The notes under the pieces: model-generated
The model's input: only the letters and a program-made list of their open reading frames with translations
Told to the model about the DNA's origin: nothing
Databases searched by the model: none
NCBI GenBank assembly: GCA_027627225.1
Contig: CM051025.1
Coordinates: 55,806,681 to 55,870,680 of the forward strand
DNA length: 64,000 nt
Direction: 5' to 3'
Origin: Congeria kusceri
Taxonomy: Eukaryota; Mollusca; Bivalvia; Myida; Dreissenidae
Part shown: one piece after another, positions 11,399-23,061 of the stretch
How the letters are laid out: the number at the start of each line of letters is the position of its first letter
Numbering within the stretch: position 1 is the first letter of the stretch
Made by a program: the position numbers and the translations under genes

Positions 11399-12250
11399 TT
11401 ATGCACCCATCAAAGATGGCAGGGTATAGTGATTTGCTAATGTCAGTCACTCACTCCTGTCGGTCTGTTGGTAGACCACTTTCATTTCTGCTCTCTAAGT
11501 CCAACAGTTTTCATCCAATCTTAACCAAATTTCATCAAGATGTTTGTGGGCATAATATCTAAGCAAAGTTTGATAATCGGCCAAATCGACCCAGAAATTG
11601 TGGAGTTTTGGCCCTTGAATTATCTGAAACTGGCCTTTGAAGCTGTTTCTGCTCTCAAAGTCCAACAGTTTTCATCCAATCATCACCAAAATTAATGAAA
11701 ATCCCGGCCAAGTGTGATAATCAACCAAATCCGAATTCTGGAGTTATGGCCCTTGAATTATAAAAAAATTGGTCTTTTTAGCCGTTTCTGCTATGTAAGT
11801 AAAAATGTTTCATCTTTATCTTCACCAATTTTCATAAAAGTGTTTGTAATAATAATATCTCGACAGAGTTTGATAACCAGTCACATAACCCCAGGAATTG
11901 TGGAGTTTTGGCCCTTGAATTATCTGAAATTGGCCTTGAAAGCTGTTTCTGCTCTCTAAGTCCAACGGTTTTCATCCAATCTTCACCAAACTTAAGGAAA
12001 ATGTTTGTGGGCATAATGTCCCAGCCAAGTGTGATAATCAGCCAAATCGAAAATTGTGGAGTTATGGCCCTTGAATTATCTAAAATTGGCCTTTTTAGGC
12101 GTTATTGTTCTTTTAGTCCAACAATGTTTATCCAATCTTCACCAGACTTAGGGGAAATCTTTGTGGGCATAATATCTTGATCAAGTTCGATGATCAAACA
12201 AATCGTCCCAGTAACTGTGGAGTTATGGTGCTTTACAGGGACCTGTTCAC
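11399..12250 (+). repeat. Hairpin-headed tandem-unit element, family D, copy 1
   Basis: The head stem ccatc/gatgg (11406-11419) is followed by agggtatagtgatttgctaatg. Four to five units of about 170 bp follow with 'tccaacagttttcatcc', 'ttcaccaaactt', 'aagtttgataatcagccaaa' and 'gttatggcccttgaattat'. Other copies lie at 13140, 23062 and 36648. Confidence 0.85.
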
Positions 12251-12404
12251 AGATTGGCATATTGATAATTTTCAAAAATTTTGTCATAGATCCAAAAAAG
12301 ACAAATACATTATATATAAACATGCAAAATAACACTTCTGACAAAGACATTTATAGGCAATATAGTGACGCTTATAAATAATCATCAAATGAAATGGATA
12401 AAAT

Positions 12405-12476
12405 TAGAATGGCCGAGTGCTTAGAACGTTACAATTGTGATCCCGAAGATCGTTGGTTCGAGCCCTGGCCAAGGCA
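12405..12476 (+). mobile_element. tRNA-like sequence, probably a SINE head fragment
   Basis: An A-box-like TGGCCGAGTGCTTAG (from 12410) and a consensus B box GGTTCGAGCCC (12454-12464) are spaced as in pol III internal promoters. The acceptor ends do not pair, so this is a tRNA-derived relic rather than a working tRNA. It abuts the TIR element that starts at 12491. Confidence 0.5.
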
Positions 12477-12490
12477 ACTTTTTTAATTTA

Positions 12491-13025
12491 CCGTAAAAGC
12501 TCTATGTTTTCGGACACTTAAAAATAAAAAAACATTTGTGTCCCAAAATTTGGATACACAAGAATATTCCCAAATTACAGGTGTCCGCAAATTTATAGAC
12601 ACTATGACAACATTACAATTACATTCGGATATCAGATTATCATAATTGGCACTAATTGACATCATACCCTTATTCAGTTTCAATACAGTTATTAAGGTTT
12701 AATAAAGTTCGTTGTTTCAATTGATTGGTAATTAAAACCAATCCAATCAAATGTAACAGTCCACCACCCTCCACTCATTGATCTGCAAGGTTTTATTACC
12801 TTCATCTGGTTGTAAAAACTTATGTGCGGTGTGTCACCGGATTAACGCAATCATAATAGAATTCTGCTAAAATACCACTGTCATATAAAATGTCTGAAAA
12901 TTTATATTTATTAATTATGGGTTAAAATCAGGATGTCCGAAAATATATCGTGACAAAAAATTATTTTGGCTAAAAAAGAGGGCGTCCGAAAATGTATAGT
13001 GTCCGAAAACGTAGAGCTTTTATGG
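12491..13025. mobile_element. TA-flanked TIR element, 535 bp
   Basis: The left end is CCGTAAAAGCTCTATGTTTT followed by cggacac; the right end reversed is CCATAAAAGCTCTACGTTTT followed by cggacac. TA occurs at 12489-12490 and 13026-13027. It is non-coding. The element starting at 14008 has a related terminus. Confidence 0.85.
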
Positions 13026-13139
13026 TACTTTTTTTTCCTTTTTCAATATTTGTAACTTGTTTGTCCAGACCACAGATCTATCAGATCTCTGTCCAGATGT
13101 TTTAGTTTTTGCAGTTGACGGCATTTTAAAAAAAAGAGT

Positions 13140-13470
13140 AAAATCTGTGAACAAGTCCCTGTAATTATGTAAAGTTAGCCTATTTAGCTGCTTCCCCTGT
13201 CTTAGTTTACCAGTTTTCATCCAATCTTGACCAAACTTGATGAAAATGTTTGAGGTTGTAATACCTTAGCCAAGTTCAATGATCAATCATATTGTCCAAG
13301 AGAAACTGCAGAGTTATGGCCCTTGATTTATCAAAAATTTGCTTTTTTTTATCAGTTTCCACTTTTAGTGTCCGACAGTTTTCATCTGATCTTCACCAAA
13401 ATTGATATTTTAAAGATTGCTTTTAACCTAGAGGAGGCGTAACTGTTTTACAAACAGCTCTTGTTTTATA
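13140..13470 (+). repeat. Family D, copy 2 (3' part), with terminal hairpin
   Basis: It holds two units of family D, then a clear end: stem CTGTTT-tac-AAACAG (13443-13457) followed directly by CTCTTGTTTTA. This is the best-preserved example of the shared 3' end. Confidence 0.85.
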
Positions 13471-13693
13471 TGTGGTGCTGTGATTTGGTGGATATAGTGG
13501 ATGAGTAACAAGCTTCAGGGATACAGATTTACTTTTTTTTCTTACTAGCCTCCAGGGGTCCTAACTTTTGAAATCTATGGGCTCAGCTGAAAATGTGGTA
13601 GCCCAACACTTATAATCCATTAATTAAAATTATACACTGCAGCGATATAGCCAGATAGCGATATATAACTTGCAAGATGTCAGGTTATTCATA

Positions 13694-14005
13694 TGAGGGG
13701 TTGTTCGAGAAGTTCACGAAAAATGTAATTAATTTTTTTTTAATAGCAATATTGAAACAAAGCATACACCGTTAGAAAGCTCAATCTTATTTACAGAATA
13801 TATTAAACTATCAAAAATATGTATAAAAAAACATACACATCATTACAACTTAAAACACATCACTGATTGTTGTCCGGCCCATGGTCGGCGTTTACAACTT
13901 AATGCGTTGTCGAACTTCAGTGAAACACGCACTTTCTCGATGAAATCACCATTTTTCGCTACGCACTTCCAGTGTCTGTACTGCCACTTGTCGTAGGTTT
14001 CTACA
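13694..14005 (-). pseudogene. 3' fragment of a mariner transposon
   Basis: It starts after TA with tgaggggttgttcgagaagt, a mariner-type inverted repeat. On the minus strand, about 13890-13995 encodes DKWQYRHWKCVAKNGDFIEK, matching the C-terminal tail of mariner transposases just before the stop. The catalytic region is missing, because the next element (14008 on) begins exactly where this one breaks off. Confidence 0.75.
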
Positions 14006-14007
14006 TA

Positions 14008-15572
14008 CCGTATTTAAGCTATGTTTTCGGACACTTAAATTATTTTTTTTTTCATGTCCAAATATTTAGAGTAAAAAAATTATTATTCAAAATCTGTCCA
14101 AACCATAGTGTCTGCTGTATTGTCATAAAACTCACAATTAAACTTCGGACTCATTACTTGTCTCCGATGATGGATCTCATTTATACCTGTAGGCTTTAAA
14201 TTTGACACTTTGTTGTATATTAAAGCCAGTATAATACATCTGGTATATTGAAGCTATTATACAACTTGTTAATTTATGACACCTTGTATATTTAAGCCAT
14301 TATACAACTTGACAATAGGGAATTAAAAGCCTGTGAAAACAGCTGTCGCTACCGGGGAAACATTACAGGGTGTTAAATGCAAATTATTATCTGTCTGAAA
14401 ACAAAGATCTAGTGTTGTGCCGATTAATAATTTCATCGATTAATCAACGACTAGTAGGTAATGAATAATTAGTCGATTAAGATTTGGATTAGTCGAATAA
14501 TTGAAGAAATATATGCATGAGTTTTCTTTCTTGAAAAATGTCCAATCCCTTTATTTTAACTTGAACAAGTTCACGATTCATTTATGTTTCAGTGACCAAA
14601 TAATATAATTAAATAACACATTTGCACATATAATTATATACACTGTTCAAACGAATAAAATGTATACATTTAAATATTTTGATATGATTTGTAGAACTAA
14701 TTATTGTCTCTAGTTCTTAATTACAAACAAAGAAATTTGCACTTTTGTCGGCATATTTCATACTGTCAAGCACCAACTGAAGGATTGGTCCAGATATGAT
14801 GAAAAATAAAGTATCTCTGTTTGACAAAGGCATTTTTTAAATTTTCCTTGAAAAAAGCAACATAACTAGTGTTTCTGGCCTGATTTGGCCCCATTATGGA
14901 TTCCAAGCAGGATTTCATGACAAATGCCAACCAACGCATGATAGATCCCCTATACCAATTACTCACCAAGCATTTCATGCTGTGGTGAGCTAAAATAATA
15001 AAAGTTAATAAAAGGCTAAACAAATCTATACATATTGCTTTTTTCTTCACACCCTTAGCATTACAAGTTGTTTATCTATGCCATGTTTGTTGTATTTTTT
15101 TTAAATAAATGTTGCTTGTTTATACCCAACACAAGATAAAAGATTTATAGTGTTTGTGTGGTTGCTTAACTTTTCAAAAATTCATTTAAATTTGATATGT
15201 ATCTTGTCAGTAGTCAAGTGCGTTAGTAGGATAATGCAGTTCACAAACTGTATTTACAAAAACATGTGTTATGCCTATTTCCTTCATTATTGCTATATAA
15301 ATCAAACAAATAGTTATTGCCAAACTAAACAATGTAAATCATTGAAACATTGCAGTCTATGGTGTATTCCTTTACTTTCAAGAATCCTGATTAATCGGTT
15401 ATTTAGTCAGAACTTTTTGCTGATTAATCAACTAAACTTTTGGACACTGATTAACAACACTACAAAGATCTCAATTTAATTCCCTTTCTGAAAGTGTCTG
15501 AAAACATAGAGACACAGAAAATAATTATTTTGGCCAATGTTGAGGGTTTCCGAAAACATAGAATGAATATAG
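14008..15572. mobile_element. TA-flanked TIR element, interrupted by a hAT element
   Basis: The left end after TA (14006-14007) is CCGTATTTAAGCTATGTTTT followed by cggacac. The right part carries ccgaaaacata words (about 15550-15560), and the exact right edge is blurred (around 15572). It is related to 12491-13025. Its middle is occupied by the hAT element 14410-15462. Confidence 0.65.
14410..15462. mobile_element. Non-autonomous hAT element, 8-bp target duplication
   Basis: The ends are TAGTGTTGTGCCGATTAA (14410 on) and, reversed from 15462, TAGTGTTGTTAATCAG. Subterminal cgattaatc motifs recur on both sides. The 8-bp duplication CAAAGATC is perfect (14402-14409 and 15463-15470). The 8-bp target and YAGTG ends define the hAT superfamily. 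No transposase is recognisable in its 1053 bp. Confidence 0.9.
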
Positions 15573-16112
15573 TACTACGCAGTATTTAAAGTAAAAACTA
15601 CGGTCTATGATGCCACTTGCAGTTGTGTAGCAGTTTTAAACCGCGGTCCGCAAAGTTGCTTCTCTTTTTTTATTTTTTTTATTCAAACATTTGATTGTTG
15701 ATTTTGTGTTTAAAGAACTATATTTCCTTTAAACAATAGAGAATAGATAAATAATGCTACTTAAAAAGAAATATGTTGCAACAAATGTGTCATTATTTAA
15801 TAATCATCAGTTGAAGTGGATTTAATTATAATGTAATGTAAAATGTAAATTGAGGAATAATTTTGTTGTTTTAAAACAAATGGTGTTTCATGTACAGAAT
15901 GTTGAAAATATGCCATAAATAAATGCCGGTACATCAATCTGGTTTAGTGGTTAGTGACTGGGAAGTTGTAGGTTCGTTCATTGGCAACAGCGCCACTAAA
16001 TTTTTAATAGATTTTTGCTGATTTAAATCTTAATTTTAAGCTTCAGTTCTTTCATTTTTATGACAATTTTCAAAAATTACAAATAATGTTAAAAATACCT
16101 TTTATCTTGCAG
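15573..16112 (+). other. Intron sequence before exon 3, with a tRNA-like relic
   Basis: Around 15938-16003 a weak tRNA-like stretch occurs (ggtttagtggttagtgactg, then ggttcg), possibly another SINE head. The rest is T-rich and ends in the polypyrimidine tract and acceptor ttatcttgcag at 16112. Confidence 0.4.
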
Positions 16113-16225
16113 CTTCAAAATCGCAACTTCTCCCCCCACCAGGAAATACGTTTGAACTAGAAAATAGATTTCTTCCAAGGGGCATTGACCTGTATGATGA
16201 AGCTATGGATTTAACTGGAAACAAG
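16113..16225 (+). CDS. Gene 1, third visible exon
   Basis: This exon of 113 nt lies between ttatcttgcag and GTGAGA. Its two leading bases complete the codon split after 4706 (Ala), and it ends in phase 0. The 38 residues (ASKSQLLPPPGNTFELENRF and on to LTGNK) include a short proline run and an acidic stretch. It sits alone between introns of 11.4 and 12.7 kb; its in-phase fit on both sides is what supports it. No domain is recognised. Confidence 0.8.
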
Positions 16226-16605
16226 GTGAGATTATCATGAATATTACTACCTTTGTGTTTATATTCATGTGATTGGATCAGTTAAAGTTAGTATCCCCAG
16301 ATGAAATTGGGAGGGGGATATGGACATGGCATTGTCCGTCCGTCCGTCCGTCCGTTTGTCCATTATGCTGTTCTGGCCTCTGCCACTTCTCACTAACTGG
16401 CAGTTAGAATTCCATGAAACTTAAAATAAATCGGTACCAACATAATGTGGTTGTGCATATAGAGTTTCACTTGGATCAGTCAATTTTCGCTAGAGTTATT
16501 GCCCTTTATTCAACGAAAAATGCACATTGTTTTCTGTCGGCCGCCGTTTCTTAGTTGTTGGGTAGAATTCCATGAAACTTAAAATAAATATGTTCTGTAA
16601 TCTTA

Positions 16606-17266
16606 CGAATATAATACGCACTTTTATAATATGCAACCCAAAGTTTCAACAATTTTTTAAAATAAAAATCTGAATATAATACACATCCAAAACTCAGGTG
16701 TTTGTTCATAGTGCACAAGATATATTTCCTTGTTTTGGTGTTGTAAAATTCATTTGCTGTGAAAATCGCCAGTCTCTTTGTTCTTTGTTATCAATTTGAT
16801 ATGGTTTTTCACATGTTCTTCTTGTCTCAATACCTCTCATTCAAGTGCAAGGCTGCCCAGAACAGCCAATTAATACACAAAACAAAAGCTTACTGTGAAA
16901 CTGTTCATTTTACTATATTTTGATACTTGTATACAAATTTGTAACACATGTGTTTTTCAAGGCAATTGTTCATTTAATTGAAAAAGAACTAAATCAGTTT
17001 CTGTTATTTTGTTTCAAAACTAGATCAAAGATTGAAAATAATTAAATAACTGACTGAACTATATCAGTGGAATCTACCACCAAAACAGCAGTTGTCTCCC
17101 TTTGTATACAAACAAAAGGGCTCCATTTCGACTAAAGTGCTTGTTTTAATCAAATATTTGGATCCAGTTTTTTAGGAAAGCTTTTCATTAAGGTATTATA
17201 TGCACCCCCTACTTCTGATAAAAAATTTTCAGGGAAAAAAGTGTGTATTATATTTATAAGATTTTG
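16606..17266. mobile_element. TIR element nested in family E
   Basis: The left end runs atcttacgaatataatacgc and the right end reversed atcttataaatataatacac, both leading into acttttt. A related fragment with 'ttgtctccctttgt' and 'ctacttctgataaaa' words occurs at 43630-43830. Boundaries are approximate and the target duplication is not resolved. Confidence 0.6.
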
Positions 17267-17521
17267 ATACTAACCTAATGTGGAGGTGCACATCAAGTTT
17301 CACTTAGATCAGTTAATTTTCTCAAGACTTAATGCCCTTTGTTCAATAAAAAATGCAATTGTTTCTGTCCATCCCCATTTCTCAGTAACTGGCTGGTAGA
17401 AGTATATGAAACTTTAAATAAATATGTACCAACATAGTGCGGTGATGCATGCCAAGTTTCACTTGGATTAGTCAATTTTCTCCAGAATTATTGCCCTTTA
17501 TTCAATGAAAAATGCACAATT

Positions 17522-17971
17522 TTTTATTCCCCCAGCATTTTGATGCAGGAGGCATATAGTGATCGTCCTGTCCATCTGTCTGTTCGTCCTTCTGTCCGTG
17601 ACAAGGTTAAGGAGATTTTACTGTTTCGTCCAGCACCAACACCGCTTACTACAACACTTGGATACTTACACAGTTGTTGCTTATGACCATTCCCAATCTA
17701 CCCATGTCACCCAACCTCACTTTGACCTTGACCTAATTTGCACTTAGAATAATTCATATAGGCTGTTTCTTGGTTAACTACATTTTACCATTTCGTCTAG
17801 CACCAACACCGCTTGCCACAACACGTGGATACTTACATAGTTGCTTATGACCATCCCCAATCCACCCATATCCCCCAACTTCACCTTGACCTTGACCTCA
17901 TTTTGACTAAGAAATGGGCTACACAGCGCCATCTGGGGGCATGTGTGTTAATCAAACACAGAATCTTGTTT
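17522..17971 (+). mobile_element. Complete hairpin-to-hairpin element (family J) nested in family E
   Basis: Its edges are set by the interrupted family E unit. The left end is tttattccccc followed by the stem ccccagc..gcaggagg; then come two units with 'agcaccaacaccgcttac' and 'cttgaccttgacct'. The right end is a TGTGTT-aatc-AAACACA hairpin followed by GAATCTTGTTT. It is about 450 bp with no obvious target duplication beyond T residues. A longer relative is at 33470-34215. Confidence 0.75.
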
Positions 17972-18075
17972 CCATCTGCCGCGATTTCTCAGTAATTGGC
18001 TTTCACTTTCACTTTCAAGTTTCACTTGGATCAGTCAATTTTCTTGAAAATTATTGCCCTTTATTAAATGAAAAA

Positions 18076-18712
18076 CGCATAATTTTTGGGCGTAGCTGTC
18101 TAAGATCACCTAGATTTCTTGCGATAATTATGCAGCGGGAAATTTGAATGCCAATAGAATTGGGCACATTTTCGAATTGTAGAGAATGCAAACTTACAAC
18201 AATCGTTTAATGTCTACCAATTATTGTTGCATACTTTTGGGGATTAAAATGTACATAACTGTTTACATAAGCGGTTAAAATAAAGTTATGAACATATCCT
18301 CGATATAGACTCTCGAACTGAGGATAATTACGAATGTATTTTCTCATTGTATGCCATAAAAAGAATGATATTGTAATATGAGCCGCATATTACTTCTAAA
18401 GCATATTTACACATTATATTAATTTGATTATATAACTGTATTTTAGGGTCGATGCTTTTCAAACATTGCATGAATCGGAATCGAAATTTGACATGTCAGA
18501 TTATGTAACATTTACCTGTGTTATCATCCACATGTACTGGATCCATTTATACTGTGGTGTTAAATACAACTCAGAAAGACAATAAGGATTGCCATTAGGA
18601 ATTGCATTTATTATGTCCTAATCCTCCGTGTTTTGGAATTTGGTTTGCTTTCGGCGCCCTCTGTCACTTGAAACTATTTTAAGTTGTTTTATTTGTGCAT
18701 TTGCTACAATAT
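18076..18712. other. Unassigned intron sequence
   Basis: No frame, tandem unit or TIR pair is recognised. It contains scattered AT-rich words only. Confidence 0.5.
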
Positions 18713-19437
18713 TGTACCTTAGTGTTGCGGTTACATTCCACTACTGTTCTTGGTGAAAAAGGGGCTATACCGATTAGGGGCAGTGTCACAGTTAGTATGC
18801 ACTTTAGGATATTCGAAAGGGTTTATTTTCTCTAAGGAAGGATTCTTTTCGGAATTTTCCGAAAGCTCGATCATTGGAGGATCACTACACACGTTATATA
18901 GGAGGAAGCGTTCTGATTGGCTGGAAGGAACCAAAGAACCGTTTGAAGTATCACAGCGTGGGATAGTATAAAAGTGACGACACAGAAGGAACGCTAGCTT
19001 TTCACATTTTGTAATTTCGGACTGTAACATCGCAAAATTCACTAACAAAATTATACCAACTTTAACATTGACATTAACATTTAAACATTTTACTACACTT
19101 TAACAAGGAGGAGGACACGGATCGAGGACGGAAACGTAATAGTTATTGTTGTTTCATTGTAAATCTGGACATTTCTAAATCGACATCTGCTATTATCATT
19201 AACATTAATAATAACGGTAACGATAAGTTGATATATATATTACAGTTAACATTTATTGCTAAACAGCTATATTATTTTATTTACATTATTCTTCAAGTAC
19301 GAAGTACAATAAATTACAGTTGTTTATTCAAATTCATTCTGTTCGTCTGTTATTAATACACCAAGACAGTCCGACCCTCTCCTAGAGTATAATATTCGGA
19401 GGTTATATCGCAGTCCACCATAGGGATTCGCGTTACA
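18713..19437 (+). mobile_element. Solo LTR, 725 bp, flanked by ATAT
   Basis: The segment begins TGTACCTTAG and ends GCGTTACA, with identical ATAT at 18709-18712 and 19438-19441. Inside it has a TATA-like box (tagtataaaag, about 18965) and a downstream aataaa (about 19308), the order expected for U3-R-U5. TG..CA ends and a 4-bp ATAT target suit gypsy-type LTR elements. No internal domain lies on either side, so it is a solo LTR. Confidence 0.65.
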
Positions 19438-19758
19438 ATATATTCATTCACGTAACGAAATAACCATGTTGCTTAGCCTACATTTATATAAGCGGTAAGT
19501 TCTATAAATAGCAATTGTGCAATGTTCCTATTCATAAATCTCATTCACAGAGTTGCCGTTCCATGTAGTCCATTGATTCTAGTGAGTTCAACAATTTCCA
19601 GAAACAGTAGTGTCATTCTAAAAATAGCACATGTAGCTAGCAGCCATTGTATAGCTGTGTTAATATACTCGTACATTCGTCAATTAGCGTTCAGAGAATC
19701 ATACACCTAAAAATTTCTATAAACGAGGAATTGAGTATATTTATAAACTTACTGTTAA

Positions 19759-20093
19759 GGCGTAAAAAAAAAATTTGTTTCAGGTAACCCCACGTACCCT
19801 TAAAAAATGCCCCGACCCTAAAACATTTTATTGGGTTTGTCAGATTGATTTTGGTTTATTTACCTTTATCAATAATTAAATGTGTTTTTGGATAAATAAG
19901 TGTTTTGTTTTGATAGTATCCACTTATAAACAATGTTTAAGGATATTACTGATACTTTTTGAATATTTATTCAGTTTCAGAATCTTCAAGTTGACCATTT
20001 TATCAAAAAAAATAAATAAAATAAATAAATTCCAACCTACCTATCAAAATTTTTGGGGGCGTGTTACCTGAAACAAACAATTTTTTTTACACC
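19759..20093. mobile_element. Harbinger-like MITE, second copy, inverted
   Basis: It starts ggcgtaaaaaaaaa and ends tttttttacaccc, with caggtaac and gttacctg blocks inside. Across its length it is the reverse complement of 6570-6909, with scattered differences. Flanking TAA/CAA is a slightly decayed target. Confidence 0.8.
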
Positions 20094-20094
20094 C

Positions 20095-22250
20095 AATTTG
20101 AATTCAAATTGTGGTTGCGATTTATTAAGAATTATTTATAATTGCACCTTTCTACCGTAAAACGCCATCTATAATGCGCGGTCATGTATAACGTGCACCT
20201 ACTTTTTAAAGCAACAAATCGGGTAAAAAAAGATTTTATTTGAAATTTTGAAAAGCTGAAATAAGCAGCTGTGTGATTTTGCAGGCGTTTTTTTTATAAA
20301 AATGCACACAATTTCTCAGAAAATCAGTTATATTTACATCGCCGATCTCCTGCGTTATTTCCCGAGCACCTATTTGATATAGAGCAAAGGTTACATTACA
20401 CCAACATGTTATTGACAATTTCATATAATTTTTTCAAGAATTTGTGCGGCCCTAAGAAGGACCTTTGTTGCTGTCATCATTGTTCTCGGTGATTAGTCTA
20501 TGACATGAGACGTGAACAGCTTAATCTTCTCAACACCATTATTGACACGAGCTGTGACAAACAGAAACAACCAAAGTGTAAAATATTTATTAACACCTTT
20601 GAATTGCAAAGAAAACTGTTATTCACACATTTCGACAACGGCCCCTAACAGAAATGCTATCGTAAATCGACAATGGCCCTCAACAATGCTGGTTGTTACA
20701 AAGTACAGTAGGGCATAGTATTATCGGTGTTAACTTCTCCGGTAAATGTTATTCAATCTGTAAAAAGATGCTAGATTTTTAAATAGATGAAATGTTATGA
20801 AAGAAGATTCTGAATATGTTGAATTGTTATTTGCGTAGCATGAATACACAATTGACAGTACTAATTATACACTGGAACCCTTGATATATCATATCCACAC
20901 CAAATATAATTTCAAATCGTCATAGTCAGGCCATTGAATTTTTATGTTTGTGTTATCAAGAATAAAGTCTAAACATTTCAAAAATCACTGACTGTTCCCT
21001 GAATATTGCTTTTTATTGGGATACACAGTATAAATTCTTGACTTTCAATCGTATAAATATTAGATAACTAAGATGAATGTATACTTGTCTGATACATAAT
21101 AATTTTAATTCATTCCCGAAATTATTTTCTTACATTGTAAATTTGTTAAATTGGCTTGACAAATTCAGATAACTAAGATTATGTTAATTATTTTATTTAT
21201 TCATATACCACTGGTGAAAACATGGAGCTGTATGATCGGTTTATTCACGGTAGAGACTGATGTTAATAATAATTTTATTTCATTTTAAGCAAATAATTTA
21301 TCTCAAAATAACATTTGGGTCCGAGAAGTTTAATTATGGTGTCAAAAATCTGGGGTCCAACAAGTCGTCGCCTTAATCAAACAATGCTCTATCTACCATT
21401 TTCAAGTTGTCAAGAAAACAGCTTTCAAAGTTTTCGATAGTAATATCTCCTTTATTAGACAATGTATTTTTACATATTTCAATGGTAATGATCTATTGTT
21501 TATGGAGATGCTAAATACATTTAAAAAAGTGTGTATTTTATTCAACTGATTAACAATTATTTATATATTTGTTGTTGGAGCATTCTACTAAAATATTTTT
21601 CAATGTTGTTAAAGCTGTGTTGCTCTGTTGGGAGATAGAGCAATTATTTTTCACCAAAATAAACATGAAGCAAACTAACACTAAATTTATTTCAAAACTA
21701 AACATACTTTAATTAAAAATATGTATCAAAATGCCACAGAGTGTGCGCCCATATGTGTGTGTTTGCGCGCACATACATACGTGTAAATGCATGTTTGCGA
21801 GCGCATGTGTGGAAGTAGTTAATTGCTTCAATAAGTAAATTCTCGTACAAGTACAGGTTTTATTTGTTTTTGTATTTTTTGCCTTCAATAAAAAAAACAA
21901 CGGATATAAGGGTTTCTCTCTTGGTGATGTCGTGATGTCTCTGGAGTTTAATTATTCTTATATTTACTGTGATTATGCTTACACGTTAAGTAGGCAAAAT
22001 CGCATGACTACTACATGGATTGGTTTTATTTTGGTGGGTTTGGTGGGTGAAATGTGGTTTATTAAATCATTTTATAATTATATAACGGCTGTCTGATAGC
22101 CTAACATTCTCAGATATTCCCAGACATATTCCTTTATGACAATCAAAATAATTATATATTTTATTTTACATGTCCCATGATAGCAAAATCATGGGTCATG
22201 TAATTACAAAGTTATTAAGTAGATTACACATACCAAGAACTGTTTGTAAA
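20095..22250. other. Mostly unassigned intron sequence
   Basis: Near 20155-20210 the words accgtaaaacgccatc and tataacgtgcacc resemble a Tc1/Tigger-type terminus, but no partner end was found. About 21730-21800 is a TG/CA-rich stretch. Nothing coding is recognised. Confidence 0.4.
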
Positions 22251-22985
22251 TGAGCTACCTATAGGTCCAAAGCAATCTCCGTTCACAATTGCAAGATGAC
22301 AAGTAAAATAACACAATCTTTTTTCAACTATTGTTCAGTTTGACATTGACCTTTGACCATATGACGAATGTACGTGTAGTTAGAACCAACAAAGCAACTT
22401 TTACGAACCTAAGGGTTCCATAGGAATGGCCTTAAAAAAGATTTTACACCAGTTACTACTGATCCGTTTGAGATTGACCTTTGACCAAAAGACTAGTCTC
22501 CTAATATAGGTGGGGACCAAAAAATCTGTTGTCTGAGAAGTCACGTAAGCGATCATCTTGGCCCTCTGTTATGTTTAGGTAATTTTTAAATGACATCTCA
22601 ATATCAATTTCAATGCCTATTGTCTTTTTTCAAGACATTTCTTGTTTTCATTACTTACAATTTTGTGTGAACATTTAATAAAGTCCAATATACTGATTTG
22701 TTAAAGATGTTTAACTGAAACTTGGAATACTTGCTTATAGTGACACAGTGCAGATACTGACATATGACAATTGTGCATTATTTTTTGTTTAGAAATAATA
22801 GTAATTTTAATGAAATATCTTCAATACTGTTACAGGTATCAAACTAAAATTCTTTATGGTGACACTGTACAGATGTACAACTTAGCAAATCTGGTTTAAG
22901 ATTTTGTTTGATGGATATTTCTCTTAAACCATTCAAGATATCAACTGTGCTTTCCTCCAGACAGCTCTTGTTATGATTTGCTTTA
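22251..22985 (+). repeat. Degenerate tandem-unit element with a TCTTGTT end
   Basis: Repeated 'gacattgacctttgacca' and 'gagattgacctttgacca' words occur about 120 bp apart, and the segment ends acagctcttgtta (22971-22983), like the 3' ends of the hairpin families. No head was found. Confidence 0.45.
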
Positions 22986-23061
22986 TTTGGGAGGGATATA
23001 AATTTATCTAATTATGTTGTTGTTATATGTTTGGCAGAACTGATTTGAATAATGTCAAATA

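Larger units (their letters stand above)
4707..16112 (+). other. Intron of gene 1 (11.4 kb), filled with mobile elements
   Basis: Phase-1 intron from GTATGT at 4707 to the acceptor ttatcttgcag at 16112. No exon is needed inside it because the phases match. Its contents are listed separately; unassigned stretches include 4710-5080, 5180-5650 and 9320-10390. Confidence 0.8.
16290..18075 (+). repeat. Hairpin-headed tandem-unit element, family E, twice interrupted
   Basis: The head stem (tatcccc..gggggata, 16292-16320) is followed by four GTCC-type tetranucleotide repeats (16336-16352). Units of about 170 bp carry 'agaattccatgaaactt', 'aagtttcacttggatcagt' and 'attgccctttattcaa'. A TIR element (16606-17266) and a complete smaller hairpin element (17522-17971) are inserted in it. 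Confidence 0.8.

Noticed and set aside
12405..12476. A functional tRNA gene
   Set aside because: A and B boxes are present but the acceptor arms do not pair and no terminator T run follows in the right place; it looks like a SINE-derived relic.
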